From positions 1,352,513 through 1,416,512 of the forward strand of contig NZ_AJYD02000038.1 of assembly GCF_000286835.2 (NCBI RefSeq): a stretch of 64,000 bases of DNA. Direction: 5' to 3'. Position 1 is the stretch's first letter; each line of letters opens with the position of its first letter. The DNA is from Enterovibrio norvegicus FF-33. GTDB taxonomy: Bacteria; Pseudomonadota; Gammaproteobacteria; Enterobacterales; Vibrionaceae. Below the pieces are notes generated by a model. That model saw only the letters and a list, made by a program, of their open reading frames with translations. It searched no databases and was not told the DNA's origin. A program made the position numbers and the translations under genes. Positions 24,379 to 32,883 of the stretch are shown one piece after another.

Positions 24379-25962
24379 ATGTCGTTTAAAGAACCTATCC
24401 CGAATTTCGTCAAAGCCATGGGGCATCGCGTTGTCAGCTACATTCTGAATATTTCAGAAGCGGAAGCTAGGCATGCTCTACAGCATCAAGGGAAACTCTC
24501 TGCAAAACAGGAAGACACAGTCACTTCTTATGTGCAGCTTTGTCGTCAAATGCGTGCTGTCGCCGTATCGCAGGGGGACATCGAACAGTCATTTTTCCAT
24601 CGGCTTCCCCATGTGTTGCAAAATGGGCAGCACATCTTTTCTGTATGGCGTCGGCAAAATGGCGGTGTCACGCCGTCTTTTAACAATAGTGATCCGCTAG
24701 CGCGAAGTTTAGCGACTGTCGCCGCGGAGCTTTATCCCTTGTTTCTGGTTAAAGCCGGTGCGCGTCCGCATTTGTTTTATCGTGCTTCTGGCTATTTGAG
24801 CGCCGCAATTTCCCATCTGCCAGGCAATAAAACCCTATATCGTCATTTCATTGAAGACCGCTCATTTGAGCGGGTGTTTGAAGTGATCGGCAATGAGCCG
24901 AGTGAAACCTTTGGTCACTACGTGGATTCGAAAGGAAAACGAGGGGTGATCACGTTGTCATCGTTGCCTGCCGCGCTTTTGATCAATAGCTACGATCTGA
25001 TGCGCGTTCGTGGGCCTGTCAGTGCCGAAATGTTCGTCAATACCGTCCTAGAAATGCTAGAAATCGCACGCAGCGTAGCAGATGGTGAAGTCGCGCAGAT
25101 CCCTCTGTTTGTTGGATTTCGCAATGCGGCATTGGTTGATTTCGATGAACTCGAAACCAAATGGGGCACCTTGCGCCGTTACACTCCGTCCATTGCTGAA
25201 TATGTCTTGCAACTGCCTAGTCAAATGGCAAAACGCAAAGACAGTGGTTTCATGCTCGAATCGGGCTATGCCTATGCCATCAACAGTGGTGACTTGCTGG
25301 ATGACGACGATTGGCCGAGCGAGGTGTTGGAAGCAGAAAGCGATAAGGTTTCCACTGAACTCAATATCACGCTTTGCATGGCCATGTGCTTTTTGAGTGA
25401 TTCACCGCCCTTTGTGGCGCCGGAATGGGCATGGCATATCGATCCATTCTCTCTGGAAGGCGCAAAGGGTGCAGTTGATACCGTCAAAGAGGCGGATGAA
25501 CCCGTGAGTATTACTAATGGTGTTTTGGACGAGCTAGAGAACTGGAGTTTGCTGCTTGAAGACACCGATTCAACAGGTATTCGCCTTGCGTTTACGCGAT
25601 TGTTCAGCGCTGCACGTCAACCTGATCGTCTTGATGGGTTATTGGATTCAATATTGGCACTTCGCAACATCTTTGGTGCAGGGAAAGACGCCGATGATGT
25701 TCCTCAAGCGGTAGGCGAATTGATCAGCGGCAATGCTAACGAAGCCATGGAGTTGGCAGAAAGCCTGTCTGATGATTGGAACAATATCTTAAGTGGCGAA
25801 GCTTGGTGGGATAGCGAAGAAATTCGTGAGAAGACCATGTCGTGTATTTCACTGTGTTTGACCAGCCTGCACCATCTGTATCTTAAATGGCCGACTATGG
25901 TTAGCGATCCCGATCGCCTTCAACGCATTATTGCGGCGAACGGCAAACCGATTGCCTGTTAG
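24379..25962 (+). CDS. Large protein of unknown function, about 527 aa
   Basis: I do not recognise this protein. I start at the ATG at 24379, 3 bases after GGGGGTGTC. The frame is open back to a GTG at 24337, so up to 14 residues may be added. It has no signal peptide or membrane segment. Residues about 10-60 ('FVKAMGHRVVSYILNISEAEARHALQHQ') look like a short helix-turn-helix-like module. A central region contains 'GKRGVITLSSLPAALLINSYDLMRVRG'. The C-terminal third is acidic and helical. It stands alone between the LysR gene and the MOSC fusion. Coding is certain from length and codon use; function is unknown. Confidence 0.75.
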   Translation: MSFKEPIPNFVKAMGHRVVSYILNISEAEARHALQHQGKLSAKQEDTVTSYVQLCRQMRAVAVSQGDIEQSFFHRLPHVLQNGQHIFSVWRRQNGGVTPSFNNSDPLARSLATVAAELYPLFLVKAGARPHLFYRASGYLSAAISHLPGNKTLYRHFIEDRSFERVFEVIGNEPSETFGHYVDSKGKRGVITLSSLPAALLINSYDLMRVRGPVSAEMFVNTVLEMLEIARSVADGEVAQIPLFVGFRNAALVDFDELETKWGTLRRYTPSIAEYVLQLPSQMAKRKDSGFMLESGYAYAINSGDLLDDDDWPSEVLEAESDKVSTELNITLCMAMCFLSDSPPFVAPEWAWHIDPFSLEGAKGAVDTVKEADEPVSITNGVLDELENWSLLLEDTDSTGIRLAFTRLFSAARQPDRLDGLLDSILALRNIFGAGKDADDVPQAVGELISGNANEAMELAESLSDDWNNILSGEAWWDSEEIREKTMSCISLCLTSLHHLYLKWPTMVSDPDRLQRIIAANGKPIAC

Positions 25963-26084
25963 TTCAGGTTCGTGAAGGTTATACATCACACATTTTGATC
26001 ACATAACGGGCTGCTTTTTCAAGGGCCTGTGTTCTAATACTCTGCAATGTGTTTTGGGAATCATAAGAAATAGCAGGAGCTAGC

Positions 26085-27914
26085 GTGGGCGCAAAAATCA
26101 ATCAAATTAATGTTTACCCAGTTAAATCAGCAGGTGGACTTTCCTTATCGAACGCATGGGTTGAAAGTATCGGTTTGAGCTTCGACCGTCGTTTCATGGT
26201 CGCTGACAGTACGGGCAAATTTGTTACTGGGCGGACTGACCCTAAAATGACGGAAGTGTCTGTGTCGCTTCAGGCGAATGGCATTACGTTGAACCACCCT
26301 ACGCTGTCACCTTTGGTACTTAAATACGCTCAATTCTCGCTTCAAGAAATTCACACCAACGTTTGGAAAGATGAATTCTGCGCCTATTCAACGACGTCGA
26401 CGGCCAATGCATGGTTTAGTCATTTGTTGGGAGGCCATAAACAACTGTTGTTTACGGGTGAAGAATCTTCACCGCGTTTTGCATCGAAAGCGCAAACTAA
26501 GGTTAGCTTTGCCGACGGTTTCCCGTTATTGGTGATTTCACAAGCGTCACTTGATGCCCTTAATGCACGAACACCTGACATGCACACCATGGATCAGTTT
26601 CGCACCAATTTGGTCGCAACAGGATGTGACGCTTTTGAAGAAGACACATGGGCCAAGGTACGCATTGGCTCGGTGGTATTCCGGGTTGATTGTCCATGCA
26701 GCCGTTGCGTCTTCACTACGTTAGATTTAGATACAGGGCGTTTCCGTGTGAATGGGGAACCTATCAACACCTTAAGCCAATTTCGCACTGATAAAAGCGG
26801 CAATGTGAATTTCGGCATGAATCTGATTGCGCTCAATGAAGGTGAAATCAAAGCGGGTGATCAGATAGAAGTGTTGGAGTATCGCGACGCTGAAGTTTAC
26901 GAAGACAAGACAACGCCGAAACTCACTTTGCAATGTAAAGACATCGAGCATGTTGCGCAGGATTTTAAAACCTTCTGGTTCGACAGTACAGAAGGCCAGT
27001 TGCCCGCTTACAAAGCCGGTCAGCATCTTCCTATTGAGTTGGATATTGATGGCAAGCGCGTACAGCGTCGCTACACGTTGTCGTCATCACCGACACGACC
27101 AGAGCGCTTGGCGATTTCTGTTAAGCGTGTCGAGGGTGGTGAGGTTTCAAACTGGCTGCACGATAACTTAAAGGCAGGCGCAGTGATCAAGGCGCAAACG
27201 CCTGACGGTCAGTTCCATCTTAGCGATGATGCAGCAAAGCGTCGCTCTTTGTTATTGCTATCGGGTGGCAGTGGCGTGACGCCTATGATGTCCATGCTGC
27301 GAACGCTGTTCGATCATAACGACATTGATGATGTGATCTTCTTCCACCAGTGTCGCTCCGAAGCCGATATACCATTTTCGGATGAACTTGATGCCATGGC
27401 AGCCAAGCACAAAGGCTTGAAAGTCATGACACTGCTTAGTCGCCCTTCTGACAGTTGGAAGGGACTCTCTGGACGATTGAGCCAAGAACATTTAGCACTG
27501 ATCCCTGCGCTGATAGGACGCGAAGTATTTGTGTGTGGCCCGCAAGGGTTTATGGATTCTGCAATGACATTGCTCAGTTTACTGGGTGTGCCAGAATCAC
27601 AGCGTTATCAGGAATTCTTCACCCCTCCGACAGTTGGCGATGATTTACCTGCCATGGAAGTCTCAATCACTATCGAAGGCGAATACATTCGTGGCGACAA
27701 TCAGCGACCTATTCTGGTTCAGGCCGAAGAAGTTGGCGTTCAAGTGGACTATAGTTGTCGCGCAGGTGTGTGTGGCTGTTGCAAGATGCGCTTAGTGGAA
27801 GGAGAGGTTTCTCAACCCGATATGCCCGCTCTATTTCCGGGCGAAAAAGAGGATGGCTTGGTCTTAGCGTGTTGCTGTGTACCTAAAGGTGATGTGGTAT
27901 TGAGTAAACTCTAG
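26085..27914 (+). CDS. MOSC-domain/ferredoxin-reductase/2Fe-2S fusion protein
   Basis: 609 residues from a GTG with CAGGAG upstream. Domains in order: MOSC N-terminal beta barrel (about 1-110), a YcbX-type MOSC domain (about 115-270) with 'VDCPCSRCVFTTLD', an FAD-binding reductase domain (about 275-385, 'RRYTLSSSP'), an NAD(P) domain ('LLLLSGGSGVTPMMSML', about 388-500), and a plant-type 2Fe-2S domain (about 525-609). Cluster ligands are Cys558, Cys563, Cys566 and a Cys near 596. YcbX of E. coli has only MOSC plus 2Fe-2S and detoxifies N-hydroxylated bases with the CysJ reductase. Here the reductase is built in, so a self-contained molybdenum-cofactor reductase is inferred. Confidence 0.88.
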   Translation: MGAKINQINVYPVKSAGGLSLSNAWVESIGLSFDRRFMVADSTGKFVTGRTDPKMTEVSVSLQANGITLNHPTLSPLVLKYAQFSLQEIHTNVWKDEFCAYSTTSTANAWFSHLLGGHKQLLFTGEESSPRFASKAQTKVSFADGFPLLVISQASLDALNARTPDMHTMDQFRTNLVATGCDAFEEDTWAKVRIGSVVFRVDCPCSRCVFTTLDLDTGRFRVNGEPINTLSQFRTDKSGNVNFGMNLIALNEGEIKAGDQIEVLEYRDAEVYEDKTTPKLTLQCKDIEHVAQDFKTFWFDSTEGQLPAYKAGQHLPIELDIDGKRVQRRYTLSSSPTRPERLAISVKRVEGGEVSNWLHDNLKAGAVIKAQTPDGQFHLSDDAAKRRSLLLLSGGSGVTPMMSMLRTLFDHNDIDDVIFFHQCRSEADIPFSDELDAMAAKHKGLKVMTLLSRPSDSWKGLSGRLSQEHLALIPALIGREVFVCGPQGFMDSAMTLLSLLGVPESQRYQEFFTPPTVGDDLPAMEVSITIEGEYIRGDNQRPILVQAEEVGVQVDYSCRAGVCGCCKMRLVEGEVSQPDMPALFPGEKEDGLVLACCCVPKGDVVLSKL

Positions 27915-27958
27915 CCAACCAGCGGTAAATTAACGCTTTTTTTCTTTCAGCTAACATT

Positions 27959-27997
27959 AAAAGCTGCCTCATGAGGTATCATGGCGCAGCTTTTTTT
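27959..27997 (+). terminator. Terminator of the MOSC fusion gene
   Basis: AAAAGCTGC (27959-27967) pairs with GCAGCTTTT (27986-27994), with a smaller CCTCATGAGG palindrome in the loop, ending in a T run. Confidence 0.8.
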
Positions 27998-28020
27998 GGG
28001 GCTTATTTTGGGAATAGATT

Positions 28021-28770
28021 ATGACAAGCGCGAATAAAAAAGGCGCACTACTTTTTGCTGGCGGTTTAGTGTTGGGCGGCCTTGTTGCTGGTAATCACTG
28101 GTCTTCAATCAGTAATGTGGCACAAGAACTACTTGAGGGCGTAAACACGCAATTAACGCAATCTCAAAGCGAGTTGATTCAAGCACAACAAACCATTGTT
28201 CAGCTAGAAGAAGCGATGGTCGCGCGCACATCAGATGCTGCAACGACCGAGGGTCTGATTGAACAGAAAGATGTGGAAATTGATCAACTAAAAGCGCAGC
28301 TTGTGCAATTGACGCACCAGGCAAAACAGATGGACGAAATGAAAGCGACACTTGATATCAAGGTTGCTGATCAAGTTGATTCCATCAGTAAGCTAAGGGC
28401 AAGGCTTCAAAACACCGATGTGCTTTACGCGGAGCGCTATAGATTGGCGCAAGCGGTGAGTGATTTAAACGAAAGGATCTTTAAAGCCAGCCACAAAGCG
28501 GAATCCAGCCAGCAAGCCTGTGAAGAATTTAAAAAGGGCAACTCTTGGAATTGGGTGTCAGAAAAAGATTGTGACAACTTCAATACCTATAACCAGAAAG
28601 CCGAAGAATTAATGGCCGAATTTGAAGACCAAAGCGCAAGCCTTGATAAGGTGAATCGAGAGTTATCTGCGTTCGGAAATCTGCCAGTCCCGCAAGATCA
28701 ATTAGCGATACCGCAAGAACCAAAAACTACTCCCAAAGAAAACATCACACAAGAACAAAGCCAGCAATAA
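28021..28770 (+). CDS. Membrane-anchored coiled-coil protein
   Basis: 249 residues. One membrane segment at about 8-24 ('GALLFAGGLVLGGLVAG') is followed by a long coiled coil (about 35-160). That part is rich in Gln, Glu and Lys heptads ('QTIVQLEEAM', 'IDQLKAQLVQLTHQAKQMDEM'). A charged stretch with two cysteines ('QQACEEF', 'EKDCDNF') comes next, and the tail is Pro/Gln-rich. With a short N terminus inside, the coil should be periplasmic. No family recognised. Monocistronic; the terminator of the previous gene lies just upstream. Confidence 0.65.
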   Translation: MTSANKKGALLFAGGLVLGGLVAGNHWSSISNVAQELLEGVNTQLTQSQSELIQAQQTIVQLEEAMVARTSDAATTEGLIEQKDVEIDQLKAQLVQLTHQAKQMDEMKATLDIKVADQVDSISKLRARLQNTDVLYAERYRLAQAVSDLNERIFKASHKAESSQQACEEFKKGNSWNWVSEKDCDNFNTYNQKAEELMAEFEDQSASLDKVNRELSAFGNLPVPQDQLAIPQEPKTTPKENITQEQSQQ

Positions 28771-29008
28771 TAGGGTTAGATAAGACTTCACGATATTGCA
28801 CTGCGATACGTGGAGCTTTTGATTGTTACGGACAGTGTGATTGAGTGATTTTTTGTCTTGAGGCGAAAAAACAACCAAGTGACGCTATGCTTATTGAAGT
28901 AATGTCATAAACCTAAGACAAAGCCTTTACAATGGCGTTATGTTTCTCGGCTTTGCCTTCTTCGATGCGCTCAGCATCAACAATAATCGGACGGTAGGGG
29001 TAGACACG

Positions 29009-30016
29009 TTGACAACCCGAGTATTGATCACCGATGACTCAGCATTAGCGCGAAAACAACTCGCTCGCTCGATGCCAGCATTCATCAATGCTGACGTAAC
29101 GTTTGCTGAAAACGGACAAGTCGCCATTGACCAGCTAACAGCGAATACTTTTGATGTGATGTTTCTTGATCTAACTATGCCTGTTTTGGATGGTTACGAA
29201 ACATTGGAAGCCATGCGAAACAGCAATATTACCGTGCCCGTTTTTGTGGTGTCTGGTGATATTCAGCCTAAGGCACAGGAGCGTGTGTTATCGCTGGGAG
29301 CGCAAGCATTCGTTCAAAAGCCAGTAAGCCCAGCGCAACTAAACGAGCTGCTCGCGCCGTATAAATCAGAAACTGCGCCTGAAGCCGCCGCTGCTGAAAA
29401 ACCTGTTGAAGACTTGAAAATTGGCCGCCGTGAAATGTATATGGAGGTGGTCAATGTCGCGATGGGGCGCGCAGCAGACTCGCTAGCGCGTTACTTTGAT
29501 GTGTTCGTTCACATGCCTTTACCTCACGTTAACGTGTTTGAGGTGAGTGAGCTGGTGATGACCATCAGACACCTTGCAGCGAACGATAATATGTCAGGCA
29601 TTTGCCAAGGGTTTAGTGGTGAGGGTATCGCTGGTGAAGCCTTGATGCTCATTTCCGATTCTTCGATGAAAGATCTGCTCGCCATCCTTGATTATCCTGA
29701 TGATGGCAGCGTAGATAATGACCTAGAAGTTTTGGTGGATGTCAGTAATGTGCTGATTAGCGCGTTCTTATCCGGCATTGGTGAGCAAGCAGGCCTTGTT
29801 TTTGCCCAAAGCTACCCTGCAATTATTGGCCAGCATCTTGCGGTGGACAAGTTGGTCGAAGGGATGCACGGCACATGGAAACGCACGGTAACGATTGAAG
29901 TAAGCTATGCCATTGATAATACAAGCATTAAATGCGATTTGCTCTTGTTGCTGGTGGATGAATCGTTGCCATTGCTTGACGCTAAACTCGCCTATCTAAT
30001 GGATGATGAGGAGTAA
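29009..30016 (+). CDS. Response regulator with CheX/CheC-like C-terminal domain
   Basis: 335 residues from a TTG at 29009, chosen because AGGGG lies 8 bases upstream; an ATG at 28940 has no ribosome site. The REC domain (about 1-125) has the acidic pair in 'LITDDSALARKQ', the phospho-Asp in 'VMFLDLTMPVLDG', 'VVSGD' and the switch Lys in 'FVQKPVSPAQL'. After an Ala/Glu linker, a CheC/CheX/FliY-like phosphatase-type domain (about 150-335) is suggested by 'VNVAMGRAADSLARYFDVFVHMPLPHV' and 'EVLVDVSNVLISAFLSGIGEQAGL'. Such proteins dephosphorylate CheY-type regulators or tune chemosensory output. It is two bases from the PAS gene, forming an operon. Confidence 0.78.
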   Translation: MTTRVLITDDSALARKQLARSMPAFINADVTFAENGQVAIDQLTANTFDVMFLDLTMPVLDGYETLEAMRNSNITVPVFVVSGDIQPKAQERVLSLGAQAFVQKPVSPAQLNELLAPYKSETAPEAAAAEKPVEDLKIGRREMYMEVVNVAMGRAADSLARYFDVFVHMPLPHVNVFEVSELVMTIRHLAANDNMSGICQGFSGEGIAGEALMLISDSSMKDLLAILDYPDDGSVDNDLEVLVDVSNVLISAFLSGIGEQAGLVFAQSYPAIIGQHLAVDKLVEGMHGTWKRTVTIEVSYAIDNTSIKCDLLLLLVDESLPLLDAKLAYLMDDEE

Positions 30017-30018
30017 CC

Positions 30019-30447
30019 ATGATTGACTCACCAGAATTTGAACAATTCAACTGGATGGTCGATATGGTGCAAAATATCGACATGGGGTTGATTGTTGTGG
30101 ACCGAGACTTCACCATTCATATGTGGAATGGTTTCATGGTCCATCACACAGGAAAGTACCCAAACAAAGTGCAGGGTAAATCGCTGTTTGATGTGTTTCC
30201 TGAAATTTCAGAAAGCTGGTTTCGTGCAAAGTGCCGACCCGTTTTTGAATTGAAATGCCGAAGCTTTGTGGTGTGGAAACAGAGACCGTATCTTTTTCAC
30301 TGTCGTAATGTTCGCCCCCTTACAGGGCAAACTAACTTTATGTTCCAAAATGTGACGCTTAATCCGATTGTGAATTTACGTGGCGAAGCACAACACATGT
30401 TTATTTCTGTAGCGGATGTGACGGGCGAAGCATTAACTTACTCGTAG
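30019..30447 (+). CDS. Single-PAS-domain sensor protein
   Basis: 142 residues that are essentially one PAS domain: 'MVQNIDMGLIVVDRDFTIHMWNGFMVHHTG', 'GKSLFDVFPEI', then strands ending 'MFISVADVTGEA'. It has no output domain, so it must signal by binding a partner. The partner is most likely the REC-CheX-like protein encoded two bases upstream, as a sensor for that chemosensory-type regulator. The ligand or cofactor is not evident. Confidence 0.8.
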   Translation: MIDSPEFEQFNWMVDMVQNIDMGLIVVDRDFTIHMWNGFMVHHTGKYPNKVQGKSLFDVFPEISESWFRAKCRPVFELKCRSFVVWKQRPYLFHCRNVRPLTGQTNFMFQNVTLNPIVNLRGEAQHMFISVADVTGEALTYS

Positions 30448-30480
30448 CGGCACAACGTTGAATTTCGAAATAATTCCTGC

Positions 30481-30528
30481 AAAGACAAAGACAAAGACAA
30501 AGACAAAGACAAAGACAAAGACAAAGAC
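30481..30528. repeat. Hexanucleotide tandem repeat, (AAAGAC)8
   Basis: Eight perfect, uninterrupted copies of AAAGAC. They lie 34 bp after the PAS gene stop, between it and the shared terminator. The array is outside coding sequence. Copy number of such arrays often varies between strains. Confidence 0.95.
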
Positions 30529-30560
30529 ATCTTTGACTCAAATCAGATTGAAAGTATAGA

Positions 30561-30591
30561 AAAAGCCAGCGTTTGTAGACGCTGGCTTTTT
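30561..30591. terminator. Bidirectional terminator between PAS and M48 genes
   Basis: AAAAGCCAGCGT (30561-30572) pairs perfectly with ACGCTGGCTTTT (30579-30590) around a six-base loop, with A/T runs on both sides. It serves the convergent genes. Confidence 0.88.
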
Positions 30592-30628
30592 GTTATCGAG
30601 ACTATTGAGTCTATCTGGTCACTCGCGA

Positions 30629-31429
30629 CTAGATGTTGGGCTTGCCACAATTGGGTGCGCGAAGAGACGACGTAGGCAGGCGACTGATTGCTGCATTCAA
30701 ATCGTCAATGCGTGTATCGTGAGATGGGTGAGTTGACATAATTTCTGGCGGTGCGCCTTCAGAGGCTGCAGCCATGTTTTTCCACAGTTCGACACTTTCT
30801 TTTGGGTCAAAGCCTGCGTCATTCATTAGCTGAACACCAATGAGATCAGATTCTGATTCATGAGCGCGGCTAAAGGGCAATAAAACGCCCACATTTACAC
30901 CAAGCCCGAGACCCGCCATGATCATGTCTGAGTTTGCGGTGCCGGTTGCGCCAAGCGCAATATTGGTAATTTGTAATGCGCCGTTTGCAGCGACAGAGCT
31001 TGAGACACGTTCGCTGCCGTGGTTCGCCATGACGTGACCAATCTCGTGGCCGACGACAGAAGCTAGCTGGTCTTGTGTTTTAGCGACTTTCAACAAACCG
31101 GTATAAACCCCGATCTTCCCGCCGGGTAAGGCGAATGCATTGATTTGGTCGCTGTCGAATACCACGACTTCCCACTTTTCAAAATCAGGCTGAGGCGGTG
31201 TCACTTTGAGCAATGCGTCAGTGACACATTGCACATATTGATTGGTTTTCTTGTCAGTGCTGATCTTTTCTTGTTCTTTAAGCTCAGAAAATGATTGGTT
31301 ACCCAATGTCGCCATTTCCGAACCAGACACCAAAATGAATTGGCTTCTACCCGTCGGGGAGGTGGTGCAGCCAACCAGCACACTGAGTAGCGCGGCGGTG
31401 AGCGTTGTATTTACTGTATTTAACTTCAT
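30629..31429 (-). CDS. M48-family metalloprotease lipoprotein (LoiP/YggG-like)
   Basis: 266 residues with a lipoprotein signal (LSVLVGC lipobox, Cys near residue 21). The zinc motif HEIGH appears in 'SVVGHEIGHVMANHGSERVS', with the third ligand Glu in 'AHESESDLIGVQLM'. Also present are 'NAFALPGGKIGVYTGLL' and 'THPSHDTRIDDL', both family landmarks. M48 lipoproteins such as LoiP and BepA degrade or assist outer-membrane proteins. Length (about 250) and layout fit LoiP/YggG better than the TPR-bearing BepA. Monocistronic, with the terminator at 30561. Confidence 0.88.
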   Translation of the reverse strand: MKLNTVNTTLTAALLSVLVGCTTSPTGRSQFILVSGSEMATLGNQSFSELKEQEKISTDKKTNQYVQCVTDALLKVTPPQPDFEKWEVVVFDSDQINAFALPGGKIGVYTGLLKVAKTQDQLASVVGHEIGHVMANHGSERVSSSVAANGALQITNIALGATGTANSDMIMAGLGLGVNVGVLLPFSRAHESESDLIGVQLMNDAGFDPKESVELWKNMAAASEGAPPEIMSTHPSHDTRIDDLNAAISRLPTSSLRAPNCGKPNI

Positions 31430-31659
31430 AACTATATCCTTATCGCGGCGCGAGATCCCTGAATAACTCCGATGCGCGATATTGTAGCTTGACTGGATGA
31501 TGAGGCAAGAATCTCATTCAATTAACCGTTCGGACTACGGCTTAACGCTGAAAAGTCACGAATACAACACCTTGACCACTGAAATCATGGCTCTCCGTGG
31601 AATTCACGAGGATAATAGTCATCAACTCTAATCCATACATCAGACATACAGGAGCGCTT

Positions 31660-32088
31660 ATGTCTATCTGGAAGAAGCCTATTACCATTGACGGACTCAA
31701 TGCCACCTCGGCGAATACACTCGTTGAGCATCTTGGCATCCAATACACGGCGTTTGATGACAATAGCCTGACAGGTACGATGCCCGTCGATGCGCGCACG
31801 CATCAACCTTTGGGCATGCTTCACGGCGGTGCTTCTGTGGTGCTAGCTGAAACTTTGGGTTCGCTGGCAGCAAACATGTGCGTGGAAGAAAATAAGTACT
31901 GCGTCGGTCTAGATATTAACGCCAACCATATTCGTGCAATGCGAACAGGTAGCGTGATGGGGAAGGCTTCCCCGATTCATTTGGGAGCAACGACACAAGT
32001 GTGGCAAATAGAAATTACAGGTGAGCGTGGGCGATTGGTGTGTACCAGTCGATTGACCATGGCGGTTTTACAGCACAAGGGGAAGTGA
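31660..32088 (+). CDS. menI: Hotdog thioesterase MenI/YdiI
   Basis: 142 residues from the ATG at 31660 (AGGAG with 6-base spacing). It matches E. coli YdiI (MenI) along its length: 'IWKKPITIDGLNA', 'TMPVDARTHQP', 'GMLHGGASVVLAETLGSLAAN', 'GLDINANHIRAMR', 'HLGATTQVWQIEI' and 'GRLVCTSRLTMAVL'. The Glu in 'VVLAETLG' is the hotdog catalytic acid. It hydrolyses 1,4-dihydroxy-2-naphthoyl-CoA in menaquinone synthesis, and also other acyl-CoAs. It is followed three bases later by a DUF3389-type gene. Confidence 0.88.
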   Translation: MSIWKKPITIDGLNATSANTLVEHLGIQYTAFDDNSLTGTMPVDARTHQPLGMLHGGASVVLAETLGSLAANMCVEENKYCVGLDINANHIRAMRTGSVMGKASPIHLGATTQVWQIEITGERGRLVCTSRLTMAVLQHKGK

Positions 32089-32091
32089 TCC

Positions 32092-32322
32092 ATGGTTATT
32101 ACCATTCCGGGTGGTCGTGTTGTGGCGACCATGCACGAAGTCATGGTGAAGTTGGAAGAAAATCGCCTTACACTTCAAACGCAAACAGATGACATTAGTT
32201 TACTTGGTGCCCCCTGTATGTTGATCGCCAATGGCGGCACGGTTAACTGGAGCATTTCATTAGGCTCCGAAGAAAACCTTAATGCAGTCAGTGAAGCCAC
32301 GGGCGTTGCCATCAAGCGTTAG
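32092..32322 (+). CDS. Small DUF3389-like protein
   Basis: 76 residues: 'MVITIPGGRVVATMHEVMVKLEENRLTLQ...' then 'GAPCMLIANGGTVNWSISLGSEENLNAV'. I believe this is DUF3389, a short family found mainly in Vibrio relatives; that is from memory. No function known. It starts three bases after menI, so it is probably the second gene of that operon. Confidence 0.62.
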   Translation: MVITIPGGRVVATMHEVMVKLEENRLTLQTQTDDISLLGAPCMLIANGGTVNWSISLGSEENLNAVSEATGVAIKR

Positions 32323-32374
32323 TTATCTGGTTGCTAACGAGAACCAAACATTCAACGACGAATAGGGGAGCGCG

Positions 32375-32773
32375 GTGAATAGATCAGGGGTGGGTATCAA
32401 GGGTTTTTTACTGGCATTGATTTTGGCGTTTACATCGACAACCTCCCTCGCAGGCGAAGCTGATGTGGTAAATGCTACGGTTACCAAAACGGGTGTAAGT
32501 CCTTCTGGTATTGGGAATAGTTATCGTATTTCTGCCACGGTACGTCATGCTGATGAAGGCTGGGATCATTATGCGAATGCATGGCGTGTCATGACAACAG
32601 ACGGCGAGGTCTTGGGTGCCAGAGAGTTACTCCATCCGCATGAAACCGAACAGCCTTTTACTCGAAGCTTATCAGGCATAACCGTGCCTGAAGGTGTCAC
32701 TGAGGTGATTATTGAAGCCCGCGACAGTGTGCATGGTTGGGGTGGGGAAACCTACGTGCTTCCATTGAAGTGA
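32375..32773 (+). CDS. Exported small protein of unknown function
   Basis: 132 residues starting at GTG after AGGGGAG. A Sec signal ('GFLLALILAFTSTTSLAGEA', cleavage near residue 27) leads to a mature beta-rich domain of about 105 residues, with 'SYRISATVRHADEGWDHYANAWRV' and 'VTEVIIEARDSVHGWGGETYVLPL'. Periplasmic location is expected. I do not recognise a named family. It sits 52 bp after the menI operon and ends at a strong terminator. Confidence 0.7.
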   Translation: MNRSGVGIKGFLLALILAFTSTTSLAGEADVVNATVTKTGVSPSGIGNSYRISATVRHADEGWDHYANAWRVMTTDGEVLGARELLHPHETEQPFTRSLSGITVPEGVTEVIIEARDSVHGWGGETYVLPLK

Positions 32774-32792
32774 ATGACTGAACAATCGCTAC

Positions 32793-32832
32793 AAAAAAGA
32801 GCCGCTACCTAAGTAAGAAGCGGCTCTTTTCA
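32793..32832. terminator. Terminator, usable in both directions
   Basis: AAAAGAGCCGCT (32795-32806) pairs perfectly with AGCGGCTCTTTT (32819-32830). It lies between the exported-protein gene and the convergent DUF2797 gene. Confidence 0.85.
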
Positions 32833-32883
32833 ATGTGGTTTCTCCTCAATGCTCAATCTCAATGCACAAAGAAGTTAAATTAC

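Noticed and set aside
30481-30528. Short repeats as a possible CRISPR array
   Set aside because: Pure hexanucleotide tandem repeat with no spacers and no cas genes; the same holds for 60595-60659.
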